Translations under genes and position numbers: made by a program | The notes under the pieces: generated by a model | What the model was told of the DNA's origin: nothing | The model's database searches: none | What the model saw: only the letters and a program-made list of their open reading frames with translations | Shown here: piece after piece, positions 1 to 11,350 of the stretch | Layout: each line of letters opens with the position of its first letter | Numbering within the stretch: the first letter of the stretch is position 1 | From: Humulus lupulus | Lineage: Eukaryota; Streptophyta; Magnoliopsida; Rosales; Cannabaceae | Reading direction: 5' to 3' | Assembly: GCF_963169125.1 (NCBI RefSeq) | Contig: NC_084795.1 | Location: forward strand, 191,554,214-191,618,213 | DNA: 64,000 bases

Positions 1-2382
1 ACTAGAAGGATAGAGGCGAACCCTGACAAAATCAAATCGCTACAAGAAATGCCTTCGCCTAAGTCGCGTAAAGATGTCCAGAGTCTGACTGGAAGAGTGG
101 CAGCCCTTAATTGATATATTTCGAAGTCCACTGACAAGTCTTTTCCATTCTATAACTTGCTATTGGGAAATAAAAAGTTTGAATGGACTGAGGAGTGCGA
201 GCAGGCATTTCTCGATCTAAAAACACATTTTGCTGATCCACCAGTATTTTCTAAACCAACGGCGGGGCAGCTCTTTTTTCTTCATTTAGCTGTTATAGAA
301 AATGCAGCTAGTGCCGTGCTGGACCAGGAAGAGGACCGAGTTCAAAAATCGGCATATTATATAAGCAAAAGACTTCTCGGAGCTGAATCACGGTATCCCT
401 TAATGGAAAAGATGGAGTTCTGCCTTATTACGGCCTCCAGGAAGCTTAGGTCGTATTTCCAATCCCATTCAATCCACGTCTTGACTGATCAACCTTTAAG
501 GCAGGTAATGCAGAAACCTGAGGCATCAGGACGTCTTTTGAAATGGGCAATCAATCTCAGCCAATTCGAAATACTATACATACCACGGACCACGATTAAA
601 TGCCAAGCCGTGGTTGATTTCATGGTTGAATGCACTGGATTCTTTTAGGAGCTTTTGAGAGAGTCGGTATAGGCATTGTGGAGAATCTTCGTAGATGGTT
701 CATCTAATGAAAATGGGTCTAGACCTGTGATCCTTTTGATCTCTCCAGATGGGCACCGGTTCCACTCTACGCTACGGTTTGGGTTAGAGGCGTCCAACAA
801 CGAAGCCGAATACGAAGACTTATTGGCTGGGCTTAGAGTTGCGAAGGAACTAAAGGTCAGGGTCGTCCAGTGCTATAGCGATTCCCAACTCATGGTAAAC
901 CAAGTGTCAGGGGAATATAAAACACGAGGGGAAAAAATGGCAGCTTACCTAGCCAAAGTGAAGAAAGAGCTATCATAATTTGAATATGGCCTAGTTGAGC
1001 AGATCCCTCATGAGCAGAATGCAAATGCTGATGCTTTGGTGAGACTCGCTACCTCCAAGGAAGCCAAGACTCTGAGCATAGTACCAGTGGAATTCTTGGA
1101 AAGCCCAAGCGTGCCATAAAGCACGATGGAGGTCGAGATGATCGACACCAGACTGACCTGGATGACTCCCATAATAGAGTATCTTACAACAAGGAAGTTG
1201 CCTGATGAGCTAAAAGATGCGAGGAGGATACTTTATCAGGCTCCAAGGTATACAGTCATGGATGGGGCGCTATACCGATGTGCCCATTCTTTGCCTCTTC
1301 TACGATGTGTTCTGCTAGAGGAGGCCAAAACTATTTTGCAGGAGGTGCATGAAGGCTTCTGTGGGGGGCAAAACTTGGCCTTAAAAACATTAAGGCATGG
1401 ATATTATTGGCCAACTTTATCAAAGGATTCCATCTCTTATGTTCGAAAGTGTAACAAGTGCCAACGATTTGCCACAGTCGCCTGAGCTCCACTAGTCGAC
1501 CTGGAAATGATCTTATCCCCATGGCCATTTGCGGTATGGGGAACTGATTTAATTGGAGCTCTGCCCACAGTAAAAGTAGGAGTTCGCTATGCGGTGGTGG
1601 CCATTGATTATTTCATGAAGTGGGCAGAAGTCGAGCCCCTGGCGACAATCACCTAAAAAAGAGTCCTTGACTTTGTAGTTAAGAGTATTGTTTGTCGACT
1701 CAGACTGCCCAAAAAGGTTGTACCGGATAATGGAACTCAGTTTGATAGCGACCTCTTCACTGAGTTTTGTGAAAGGCATAGCATAATTAAAAGTTTCTCT
1801 TCGGTTGCCTACCCGCAAGCCAATGGGCAGGTTGAACCAGTGAATGAAACCCTCAAAGCAAGCCTTAAGAAGAGGTTAGACGAGGCCAAGGGATTCTGTC
1901 TCGAGCAACTCCCGCAGGTGCTATGGGCATACCAGACCTCCCATCGAACTTCTACGAGGCACACCCCTTTCTCCCTGACTTTTGGAAGTGAGGTCGTCCT
2001 TCCCGTCGAAACAAAGATAGCCATGCACAGACTGCAAACCCTCAACCAGGAGCAAAATGATAAGTTGCTCAGTGCGTCCCTCGACTTAATTGATGAAAAA
2101 CGAGAGGATTCGCAACTCCAGCTTGCGGATTACCAACAAAAAATCACTTCTTATTTTAATTCAAAGGTTAGGAGGCATATCTTTAGTTTAGGCGATCTGG
2201 TACTCTGAAGGGTCTGTTCGGCAAGCAAGGACCCTAAAGATAGTGCTTTGGGTCTGAGCTGGAAAGGGCCTTATCAAATAGTGGAGGTCGTACAGGAGGG
2301 AACCTTCAAATTAGCTCAGCTTAATGGGGAAACAGTCCCACGGACCTGGAATGCTATGCACCTAAAGAAGTATTATCAATGA
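1..2382 (+). pseudogene. pol: pol of element A: RT end, RNase H, second RNase H, integrase
   Basis: One reading frame (frame 1) runs from base 1 to the stop at 2380-2382 without a frameshift, but with eight premature stops at 112, 646, 670, 976, 1117, 1483, 1654 and 2206. In order: RT thumb (1-150); the usual RT-linked RNase H (157-648); a second RNase H of the kind special to Tat elements (676-1080), with DGSS, NNEAEYE and YSDSQL acidic motifs; the integrase zinc-binding region (1330-1480), with the CNKCQ cysteine pair but the second histidine lost; and the integrase core (1500-1850), with GTD, PDNGTQF and NGQVE carrying the DDE triad. The C-terminal end reads LKKYYQ. It is a dead copy that would have made the replication enzymes. 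Confidence 0.9.
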
Positions 2383-3221
2383 TCATAACACCTGTCTGTG
2401 TAATGCTTAGTTATAAAAGCCGTGTAATTTAAGAAATAAAAGAATCATTGTATAATTTTTTTCTTTCATATATTTTCATCTATGTGTTAGTTCGGATGAT
2501 AGCGTTTGTCCAAATCAACCAAGAAAGTTCACTTTCTGATTACTTGGGGGGCATATAACCCGAGAAGGATTAAGACTTTGAAGCTAGAGAAATTGATTAA
2601 CTAGTGTTTTTCCTAAAAAACGCGAGATGTCAATAAATCTAGCGTGGATTAACTTTTCAATCATCAGAAACCATGGATATAACCAGGTACAAAAATATCC
2701 TGGATACAACCAGGTCTGAATTTTGGAAGTTAATAAAATTGATTAACCAGAGTTTTTTTTCTAAAAAAACGCGAGGTGTCGATAAACCTAGCACAAACTA
2801 AGTTTTAATCAAATATCCTGGATACAACCAGGTCCGAAACTTGGAAGTTAGCAAAATTTAAGAACCAGTGGCTTCCTTGGATGCTCGGGATAACAACAAA
2901 ACCTAACAAGAACTAAGTCAGGAATATTCAAAACCCCGGATACAACCATGTCAAAGGCCTAACACTTAACAGGTAGGATATAAATCAACATCAATTTTGG
3001 TTATTAAAAAAATTAAAATATCTATATCGACATAAAAGTCATTTCCTAAGATTTTGAATGTACAAGTCATGAACATAAGAAAAAAATCAGGGAATAGATA
3101 AAAAAGTAGATATTGGAATTATAAATAAATTGTCTCGAGGAGAATAACCTCGTACCAAGCCAAAAAAGTAAGTGTTTGCAAAAAGAAAAAAATATACAGG
3201 GTAAACAAAGGCAAAAGAAAA
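2383..3221 (+). repeat. Spacer between pol and antisense gene of element A, degenerate ~120-bp repeat
   Basis: This AT-rich non-coding stretch separates the 3' end of pol from the 3' end of the opposing gene. The phrase TCCTGGATACAACCAGGTC occurs at about 2697 and 2817, 120 bp apart, and partial copies occur near 2670 and 2935. Blocks with AAAACGCGAG lie at about 2618 and 2766. The unit is the reverse complement of the cleaner 120-bp array in element T2, as expected for the same spacer in the opposite orientation. I see no gene in it. Confidence 0.7.
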
Positions 3222-5900
3222 TTAAGCCCCTCTACGGTGCTCTGAGGACATCACCTCCTCGATCTCCAGCTGACCAACGGTGGAGGCTTCCCCAGTATCG
3301 GACTGCTCTTGTTGAATCTGAGCCTTGAAGTTTTCGAGAAAGGGATTACACACTACAGTGGCCAGGAAGGAGAAATTGTTGTCCTTGTTCAAGGCCCAGC
3401 AATGGTACACTATGCTTTCCATGGAGGTTAGCGAGGCTGCCCTCTCCTCCTTGACAGTAGTCTCGACCTCCAGCCGCTTGGATTTTTCCTCCGCGAGCTC
3501 AATTTGAATAGCAGCCATATCAGCCTTTGCAGCTTGCTCGCCCTCTTGAGATGCTGCAAGAGCAGCCTTGGCATCCAGCTCGCCTTGTTGAGTAGTGGAA
3601 AGGGAAATCTGGGCGGCAATCAAGGCTGTCTGAGAAACTTGAAGCTCAGCCCGAAGCTCATCATTCCTGACCTTGGGCCGAGTTATGCTTCGGTGCTGAG
3701 CCAAGACCGCTTGAAAAAAAGTAAAGAATCAAGTTAGACACACGCTGGAATAACATCAGAAGAGTATATTTAGCTAAGGAAAATTGGCTTACTGTAAGGT
3801 TCATCCCCAGCGCGGACTCCATAACGTTCTCCGGGCTCCTCTCCTCGATCACCCTCAAGTCCTTCGGATTGGCCTTGTAAAAATGCTCCACCATATGGTT
3901 AGCCGTCTCATAGAGAGTCCCCCGAAAGGTGTCTGGGATCTTCTCCAGGTCCTGGGAAATGACTGGAATACGTACGAAGGCAGTGGGGATGAGGGACGCT
4001 GGGGGATCAGCTTGTGCTACCTAATCCTGAGCAGAGGTGGGTTGAAATCGGGGATAAGGTGGAGGCGGACCCCTTTTGTCTTGAGCAGTAGCAGTAAGAG
4101 TTGTTGAGCTCTGGCCTTTCCCCTTAGCCGAGAATTTGGAGGTCGTTCCTGCTGCAGGGGTCACTTTCTTCGCTGAAAGCTAGGGCTTCTTCACAAGTGG
4201 CCTCGAACCGGATTTTCCCTACTGGAAAATCCCGTGGATGTCAGGAACCCCTTTTTGTGCCATCTCCTCGCTTGAAAATGAATGGGATGTAGGTTAGTAT
4301 GCATATGAAGTCATTAGTTTACATAAGAAAGTATATGCGATATAACAAAAGATCCTACCCTCTGAGCTAGAGGAGGAGTCTATTGTCACGACCTCCGGCC
4401 TCAGAACCGCTATGGGAGATGGAGAGCCTAAGTCTATGATTTCTGGGATTAGGGGAGGTTCAGGCTTAGGCTCTATCTCGGGGCTGGACTCCTCTACGTA
4501 TTGCCTAAGTCCAGGGGCAAGGATACCCTGGCGCAGGGTGGCCCATGACCTAAGGTTGGTTCCATACTCTTCAGAAAAGACCGACCTAAAGGATAAGGTG
4601 TTGTCTACAACTATGGTCCCCCTAGGATGGCCCATGTCATGACGTAACACTAAGTGATCCACACACTGTAGCAGGGTTATGTTACGGTCGGGGCCATTAG
4701 GGTGGCGATGTACGAGCTAGTTTGGGTTAAACCTAACAAGCCTATGGTTGGCGACAACCCTATCTAAGTCCCTAAAGGGATATGGGTTACCTTGGCTGGA
4801 GGGGCCGGCTTCTGCCCCTGATGAAGCTCACTCTACATCAGGATCCCGAGTAGCCTTGGGAGCTCGCCTCTTCCGCACGAGGGGCACCTCGTCTTCTTCT
4901 TCCTCTTTGCCCTCGTCGGCTTCAACAACCCCTTTGGGGATAGGCGCTAGCTCGCGAATAACCGTGAAGTTAGCCCGAGTTCTTCTCAAGGCCAGAGTCT
5001 GGCCTTCGGTAATAAGCTTACATGCCAACATCGTGTCGTCAGACACGAGCTGGCAGAAATCCTTCTCGCTAGGCGGGAGCCTTGAGAGAGTATCGTATTA
5101 ACCTCAAAGGGTCACAGATTTGGCCGTCCTCGCAAAAATGGCTGCACGAAGATACTACAGTTAATCTACACGCAAAAAGACTAGAAACAATGAAAATAAT
5201 TACACGAACTAGAAAGGGAATAAAGACTTACGAGGGCAGTTGAAGTATTCGTGTTCGCAATTGCGAAACCCGTTTGTCATAAAGAATTGGTCTTTAAAGT
5301 CGTTGGGATGGTTGGGCAGCTCGATGACTGCGGGTGAGTTTGGCAATTGGGTCAAGTATTTAAACCCATCTCCTTGCTCTCATTGATCTGGGCTGGCCTT
5401 GAGGCAGAAGAAGTAGAGAATGTCCGCAGGCGTGGGGACCTCCCACTCGTACTTCAGGAAGAGGTACTAAAACCCTGCCAGCATTCGATACAAATTCTGG
5501 GGGAGCTGAAATGGTGCCAACTTCACGTAATTGAGGAAGTCGGCAAAATATTGGTCAAGGGGGAGGAAGGCCCCTACCTTAAGGTGTTCATCACTCTGGC
5601 CACGAAGTCGTCCTGGAGTGGTGCGTAGCTCCGATCCCTTTCAAATGGAGGTCGGGCGATGAGGACGCCAGTCCCGACCTCAATGTTGTGTGACAACATG
5701 ATCTTGTTGACCCTTCCTTGGGTCATGATCTTGGAGGCTATTCTCTCTACCTCAAAAAATGCATCAGATCCGACCACGTCCTCCTCCACCGCGGGGCCAA
5801 ATTGAGGAATAGGGGACTCTGAGGCAACCTCCTTTCCCTTGTTGGCTTGTTGGGACGATGAGCTAGCTGCACTTTTCTTGGGACCGTTTTTCTTGGGCAT
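3222..5900 (-). pseudogene. Antisense extra gene of element A (PF04195-type, four coding exons)
   Basis: It reads on the strand opposite to pol. The start codon is at 5898-5900 (protein starts MPKKNGPKK). Proposed exons are 5232-5900, 4359-5141, 3793-4270 and 3222-3709, with introns of 90, 88 and 83 bp bounded by GTAAG/GTAGG donors and AG acceptors. Exon 1 has a lysine/serine-rich start followed by the domain catalogued as 'putative gypsy type transposon' (PF04195), including LPLDQYFADFLNY. Exon 2 has an acidic, serine-rich end (IDSSSSSEG). Exon 4 is an alanine/glutamate-rich coiled coil ending in SSEHRRGA. Several stops and frame breaks occur in exons 1-3, and the last acceptor seems one base out of frame. 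The function of this family is unknown. Exon positions match those in T2 and D. Confidence 0.72.
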
Positions 5901-5911
5901 CGTCAAATTTC

Positions 5912-6486
5912 CTGGCAAACAAGAGCGATGGAGCACTTATTAGGCGACCTAGAATTGTTATAAAAGCAAGGAAAAACGAAGGAAGGTTGAGGTTTTTAAC
6001 GCACGGGCTGAGGTAATATTAGCCCGCGGTGTAATGCCACGCGCTACCTACACTACGCGCCTAGGTTTCCCAATAGACCCGTGATGTTTAGGGATTCGTG
6101 TGTCAGAAAGTCAGGCCACTACCCTCCTTGGGGAGCGATTTAGAGTAAAACCACCCAAGAAGCGTAACCCCTAAGCAACCTAGTTTCGAACCCTAAAAAC
6201 TTTTCATCTTCTATATTTTGATTGAGTATCTCCTAAAATCCCCCGTAAATTACCCAGGTTTACCCATAAATTACCCAGTTTTATGAACATCATAATTCTA
6301 GGGATATTTTAAGGCCTACCCAATAAACCTAAGTCAAAGCCTATGTGCCAAAAACATGTGGAGAACAACTTAATATTGACTACGGAGAAGTACGGATAGG
6401 CATGGTAAAAAAAATTATAAAAAAAAGAGGGGAAGAAAACCCAGGAACCAATAAAAGAAAAATTTCGGAAAAACCAATAGACTTAC
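5912..6486 (-). other. Probable 5'-UTR intron of the antisense gene in element A
   Basis: On the minus strand a good donor (ATACT then GTAAGTC) lies at about 6486 and a TTTGCCAG acceptor ends at 5912, 11 bases before the start codon. Introns of similar size end just before the start of the same gene in T2 (13473-13995) and D (41284-41790). Inferred from splice signals and conservation only. Confidence 0.5.
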
Positions 6487-6686
6487 AGTATGTTCTTCAG
6501 TCGAGAGTAGTAAACTTTGCAGGGGAGAGTTCCTGGAAGACTCCTGAGCGATTGGGTTTCTGAGGTTTTTTTGCCACATATGGTTTTCAGTTTCCTCTAT
6601 GATAGAAGAAGGGTTGAAAATGCAGAAGGGAGAAAATGTGGAAAGATTTCGAATGAAAGGTGGTGAATCCTGGAAATTACCAACCT

Positions 6687-6694
6687 TATTTATA
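6687..6694 (-). promoter_or_regulatory. TATA box of the antisense gene in element A
   Basis: The minus strand reads CGTATAAATAAGG here, about 790 bp upstream of the antisense start codon. The same core (CGTATAAATAGG) lies 714 bp before the homologous gene in D, and TATATAAAAGG lies about 760 bp before it in T2. Position and conservation support a Pol II promoter facing away from the LTR. Confidence 0.6.
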
Positions 6695-6948
6695 CGTAAA
6701 AGGCATAAAGTGCCGTGGACAGTCCGATCAAACTAGTGCAAGATCCGAGGATGGTGTTTTGAAAGAGGAATTAGAGGGAAAAAAGTTACCAGGCCATTAA
6801 TGCAAACCTCGAAACCCGAACAAACGCTAATCGTGGTGTTCAACATGTCCAGTACTCAAGTAATGGACAAACATGGATAATAGCGATATAAGTTTAAAAG
6901 TCCCCACCATGTAAGTCAGAAAATGATGTCATGGAACACGAGCAGTGA

Positions 6949-6961
6949 CTTGGGGGGCAAG
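6949..6961 (+). other. Polypurine tract of element A
   Basis: ACTTGGGGGGCAAG ends directly before the TG of the 3' LTR. This is the plus-strand primer site for reverse transcription. The same G-run stands next to the LTRs of T2 (on the minus strand) and M. Confidence 0.8.
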
Positions 6962-7729
6962 TGTACGTCCTAAAATTCAGCACGAGTCTTTTAGACAGCT
7001 CGGATACAACTGTCTAGCCAAGAACTATTTCAGCTTTCCTCTGTAATGACAACACGATTCCCCAGGTAAATAGCATGAGCTGATGTGTACAAAGCAATAG
7101 GCACGATCTGGAAACACTTATGAAGCATGGCATCCGAGACACGACCTGACGCTATGTTCAGCTCAGGGTACGCTAGAGATTTACCATTTCCAGGGATCTT
7201 TATAGACCTGGATACGTTATATAAACGTGCGTGATCAGACATCACATGTCTGTTTATCCTTGACTTCCAGGACACGTAATATAATCGTGCATGATCAGAC
7301 ATCACATGTCCGATTATGCCGGATGACCCATGATCAGTTTCACCTATTGATTAGACCATACCTTAATATAAATTGTAATATTCATCATTAGTGCGCGACA
7401 TGTCACATGAGGAATTGGTATTCACGTGATGACCCCAACGCCTACCCAGGGATTGTTTTTCTATAAATACCAAGACCATGGATAGGGGGAGGGATTGGTT
7501 TTTTCTGTACTACAAATACTCTGTCAAAATGTAGAGAGATATTCAGTAATAATACAAACTCGTGGACTTGGGGGATTTTAACCTCCAAACCACGTAAAAA
7601 GGAACGAGTGTTCTTGATATTTCATTTATAGCATTTTTAAGTATCATTTTCTTATTATGGTTTATCATTAAGCACTAATCTATCGCAGCTATTTACGTAA
7701 TTTATTGTTGGCGAAAAACCACATCAACA
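6962..7729 (+). repeat. 3' LTR of element A (768 bp)
   Basis: It starts TGTACGTCCTAA right after the polypurine tract and ends CCACATCAACA. Both ends correspond to the T2 LTR read on its own sense strand (TGTACGCCCTAA...GCGTCAACA). It contains CTATAAATACC near 7461, a likely LTR TATA box, and no coding sequence. Confidence 0.85.
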
Positions 7730-9495
7730 CAACCCATAAAGGATATCCAAATGGAACTTTTCACAATATCCAAAGTATATTATAAAGGATATTAAAATGT
7801 AGGCTTAGATTTTCTCCTTAACTAAGTAATATTATTATTTTAAACACTAATAAATGGAGTAAACCCATAATTTTGAGAGTTCACCTTAAAATAATTAAAT
7901 AATTAATAATAAATAAAAAGGGGTCCAAAGCATATCTTTCCAAAATAATTAAGGGAGAAAAAATTCTTTTCTAAATAAATCTTAAGAAATTGTTAAGAAT
8001 AAGTTAATTCTTCTAGGACCTAATTAAAGTCAAAAGGTAAACTTATTTTCCTTATTATCGAGTATTAATTGAGAAATTTTCTTTTCCACTAGTTGTTAAG
8101 GAAATAACGTTGGTATATCATTAGTACTCTACATTCAGAAAACATGGCTAGGGTCAAGAATAGAATAAATTTTGGAAAGTAATTAGGGTCAAACCTTTCT
8201 AGAGATTCTAAGGTTCCCGAGGTCATAGAGGGAATGTTTGAAAAACAAATAATGAAATGTTGTAATAGTTCAATATTTTCTATAATGATCTTACTGCTCA
8301 AAGAAAATTTAATTAATTATTAATCTCCATAATTAATCTGAGTGTATTGTATAGCTAACTATAGTATTGGCTAAACAAGAACAAGGCTTCTAGTAGAAGA
8401 AAATCCTGCATATTTGTAAGGACTACTGGTAAGTCAACTCTGACTTCGTTGACTACAACATGAATGACTAGTGTATTCCTTGTTAGGTATAGGTCACAAG
8501 CAAAAGTATCCATAGTTGTTGTAGAAAGACCATAATGTTGTTATCCTAGCAGACATGAGTTGAGGTTTAATTTTGACATTGATGAAATGACTGAAATCAT
8601 TAGTCCATAGAGCTCGTATGCCTGTAAGGAGGTTAGAATACCTAATGGCACTAATGGTTCTAATGGAAATAAAATGAGCTAGTGAGGTTGAGGGCCCGAT
8701 AACTGCGAACCATTATTAGATTGGTGTTACCACATCCATGATAGTAGTTGTTTACTTATATGGGCATTTCATAATTGAATATTGATATGATGCATGCTCT
8801 CTCTATTTGATGTTAGGATTGGATAGTCCGATTAAAAACAAAAATGAAAAATATAGATTATTTACGTGATGCATGTATTGTTTGAACTATATTAGGATGT
8901 GATTATTTGAATTGCATAGAATATAAGTTGCCTATACAATAATATTTGTTGGTGTTGTTGCTAATAAGATTGCCCAATCTAACTACTATACGATTACAAA
9001 TATTGTTCTACAAATCTATTTTAATCTGGGATCATTGGTGTGTAGGTTCAATTTGAATTATAGTTTTTGGGCCAGACCACAAGTTTACGAGGACACTTAT
9101 GTGTTCTTGAATTTTATGTTTAGGACCCGGTAATACTGGAACACTAATTCTCGTTAGATTTTTTAATGTTGTTGTTATAACAAAAATTTCTTTGTCTTTA
9201 TTGATGTTATTTGTGTTGGGTTGATCGAACTAAGCGTTTTTACTTACCTAGTTGTTTCATGTTGCAAGTAAGTTGAAAGTTAAGTTACAAAAATGAGTTC
9301 TGAAGTCTGTCTTGCGCTGGAGTCTGAATGTTTATCAATTTATGATGTTGTAATAACTTTTTAAGCATGTGCATTCTTCAAAACTAAAGCTTTATCCCTT
9401 TCTAAAAGTATTTTATATATATTTTTAATTCCTTTTATGGTTAAAATTATTATTATTCTACATTATTAATCTTGTAAATTATTTTTTTCATTACA
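7730..9495 (+). repeat. Probable 3' part of the 5' LTR of element C
   Basis: AT-rich non-coding sequence with no reading frame of note. It ends TTCATTACA, and what follows resembles the primer-site region of element B, including the shared words ACATGTACATTCGC (9529 in C; about 31444 in B). I therefore read 9495 as the LTR end of C and this whole stretch as LTR, with element A inserted into it. The LTR start lies beyond A, outside the window. No paired LTR is available, so this remains an inference. Confidence 0.45.
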
Positions 9496-9497
9496 AG

Positions 9498-9510
9498 TGG
9501 TTCTATAGAC
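9498..9510 (+). other. Degenerate primer-binding site of element C
   Basis: TGGTTCTATAGAC follows the proposed LTR end by two bases. It is a poor match to the initiator-Met tRNA site TGGTATCAGAGC. Its support is position and the likeness of downstream bases to element B's leader. Confidence 0.35.
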
Positions 9511-9653
9511 AAATCAGCTCTGTAGATAAACCCACATGTACATTCGCAACGATAGACCGACACTCACTGTAAATATAACATTTAAAAAAATTCTAGTGTG
9601 TTTATTTCAATTTTAGTTAATCTGTCTGATAAACTGTTAAACAGAATTCTTAA

Positions 9654-9845
9654 ACAGTAGTTGAGGCTATTATCGAGGAAGGTGCCACACGAAATCCAGA
9701 TGTTGAGGAGGAATGGGAGGAGGACCCAGTAGAGGACCCGGATGAGGACTCGGAACAAGACCTGGATTATGACTTGACGGAAGACCCCGAGGTGGATAGA
9801 GATGGAGATTCTGACATAGAGATACTAGTCTCTTCTAGTCACTAA
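9654..9845 (+). pseudogene. Acidic C-terminal remnant of a pre-gag leader ORF, element C
   Basis: A 63-codon frame between the primer site and gag. It encodes a strongly acidic stretch (EEEWEEDPVEDPDEDSEQD, then a DSDIEILVSSSH end) and finishes at TAA 9843-9845. No start codon is visible; the frame opens after a stop at 9651. Element F carries a 155-codon ORF at the same place (after the primer site, before gag) that also ends in an acidic tail, so this may be the last part of the same kind of protein or the last exon of a spliced leader gene. No function is known to me. Confidence 0.4.
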
Positions 9846-10155
9846 TAATAGTATTGCGAATCTTGTTGTTTTATCAATATTTTGAAAGTACTACCGATAG
9901 ATTAGGTTTGAGTAGGAAACCCCACGTCCATAGATATGACTAGTTTTTTAATCCCAAAGGATGAACCAACCCAAACCTTGATCTGTGTGCAACTTTTGTG
10001 GTTTTAAAGTTAATGTTACTGTTTTACTCTGATATCTCTCCATTATGATGTTATCTTATGTTTCGTGTACTTATTTTTTATTAAGTAATTGTCTGTGTTG
10101 TTCAGTAATTGTTTGTCCTTATTATGCTTAAGAGTTTATACACTATGACTATCTC

Positions 10156-11350
10156 ATGGCGCCTGGAACTAGAGAGCGACGTGGACAAGGGCAAGTTGAG
10201 CCAACGGTCGTTAATTAGGATCAAGCAGCCCGACTATAATTGAGAAAACAGATGAATGAGTTGCGAATAATAGTTGAAGGATGGGGGGATGGATTGACAA
10301 GGGGAAAAAGAGGCAGGAAGACAGTGACGCCTTCACAAACGAAAGGTTTAACATTTTATTAGGACGTCTCCCTGCAACACTTAACAAAGTCCCATACAAT
10401 AAGATACCACCCGCTGCTAACGTATAAATCCCTGAATAGCAGGTTCATGCTACACCTGTTATTCTGCCAGTGGAGGCACCAAGAGGAACCTGCCAAAACC
10501 AATCTCGGAAAGATTCATTAGACAAAACACACGAACCTTCAAAGGTACTATTGACCCTCTGGTAGTTGAAGAATTGGTCAGTGTACTAGAAAAAATCAAT
10601 GACTTTATTGAAGCACTAGAAAAGGAGAAAGTGCTATGTATAGTGCATATGTTGTGAAAGGATGCCAGTATGTGGTGGGATGCAGCAAAGAAGGGCCACA
10701 ATGTGGCTGAAATGGAGTGATCAGAGTTCCTGACCCTATTTCACTCCATGTACTACAATCAAAATGTAATTGATCACAAGGTGGTCAAGTTCTCTAATTT
10801 GAAGCAAGGGATTTTGAGCATGCAAGATTATGTTCACATGTCTGATCACTTGTCGGGGTTTGCACATGATTTGATCAATACTAAAATGAACAAGGTTCAA
10901 AGATCCATAAAAGGTCTAAGGGGCGATATTGCACAATTTTTAGAAATTGGGAAAACACGCTTGGAAACCTATGAGGAAGAGGTAGAAATGGCTATTCGAC
11001 AAGAATTATGGGCAGTTCAAGAAAGAAAGAAACCCCAAAGGGTAGAGGAATGAACCTATACCCCTAAAAACCAATGAAAATTCCAAGTTATCCTAAATGG
11101 GTCTGGTGGATGGTTTACTTCAGGGTTCAACCGGAACTCGAGATGGTCCAATAACCAGGGTAACTCAAGGTCATCAAATGGGGAAAATGACAAAAGAAAG
11201 GCAGGACCACCTAACAAAAGATCGAACTCCAACAAGCATCCAACGAAAGTTTATGAACCATGACCACCCTGCAACAAGTGCAACCGCCATCATCAAGGGG
11301 AGTGTAATGTACAACGATGTTATAATTGTGGCAAACCGAGCCACAATGCT
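10156..11350 (+). pseudogene. gag: gag of element C, first part, interrupted by element B
   Basis: Starts at ATG 10156 (MAPGTRERRGQGQ). Many stops follow. The retrotransposon gag domain is readable at about 10550-11050 with WWDAAKKG and a FSNLKQGILSMQDYV block, and a CX2CX4H zinc knuckle (CYNCGKPSHN) begins at about 11317. Element B cuts the knuckle at 11350, and the frame resumes at 38308. Gag would form the particle shell and bind RNA. It is a chromovirus-type gag, close in style to those of B and F, but clearly dead. Confidence 0.78.

Larger units (their letters stand above)
1..7729 (+). mobile_element. Element A: Tat-clade Ty3/gypsy LTR retrotransposon, 3' part
   Basis: The window opens inside the RT of this element and continues through two RNase H domains, integrase, a repeat-bearing spacer, an antisense gene, a polypurine tract and the 3' LTR. 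Two RNase H domains between RT and integrase, plus an extra gene after integrase, are characters of the plant Tat clade. The LTR ends (TGTACG...CAACA) match those of element T2 read on the other strand, so they are one family. The flank after the LTR starts CAACC and should be one copy of the target duplication; its partner lies outside the window. The element seems to sit in the 5' LTR of element C. Confidence 0.88.

Noticed and set aside
8089..8301. Small minus-strand frame in 7730-9495
   Set aside because: AT-rich low-complexity translation with no motif or partner elsewhere.
9555..9605. Possible CACTA transposon end (CACTGTAAATA and TTCTAGTGTG facing each other)
   Set aside because: Only a very short weak inverted match, no partner end, no target duplication; it lies in the leader of element C.
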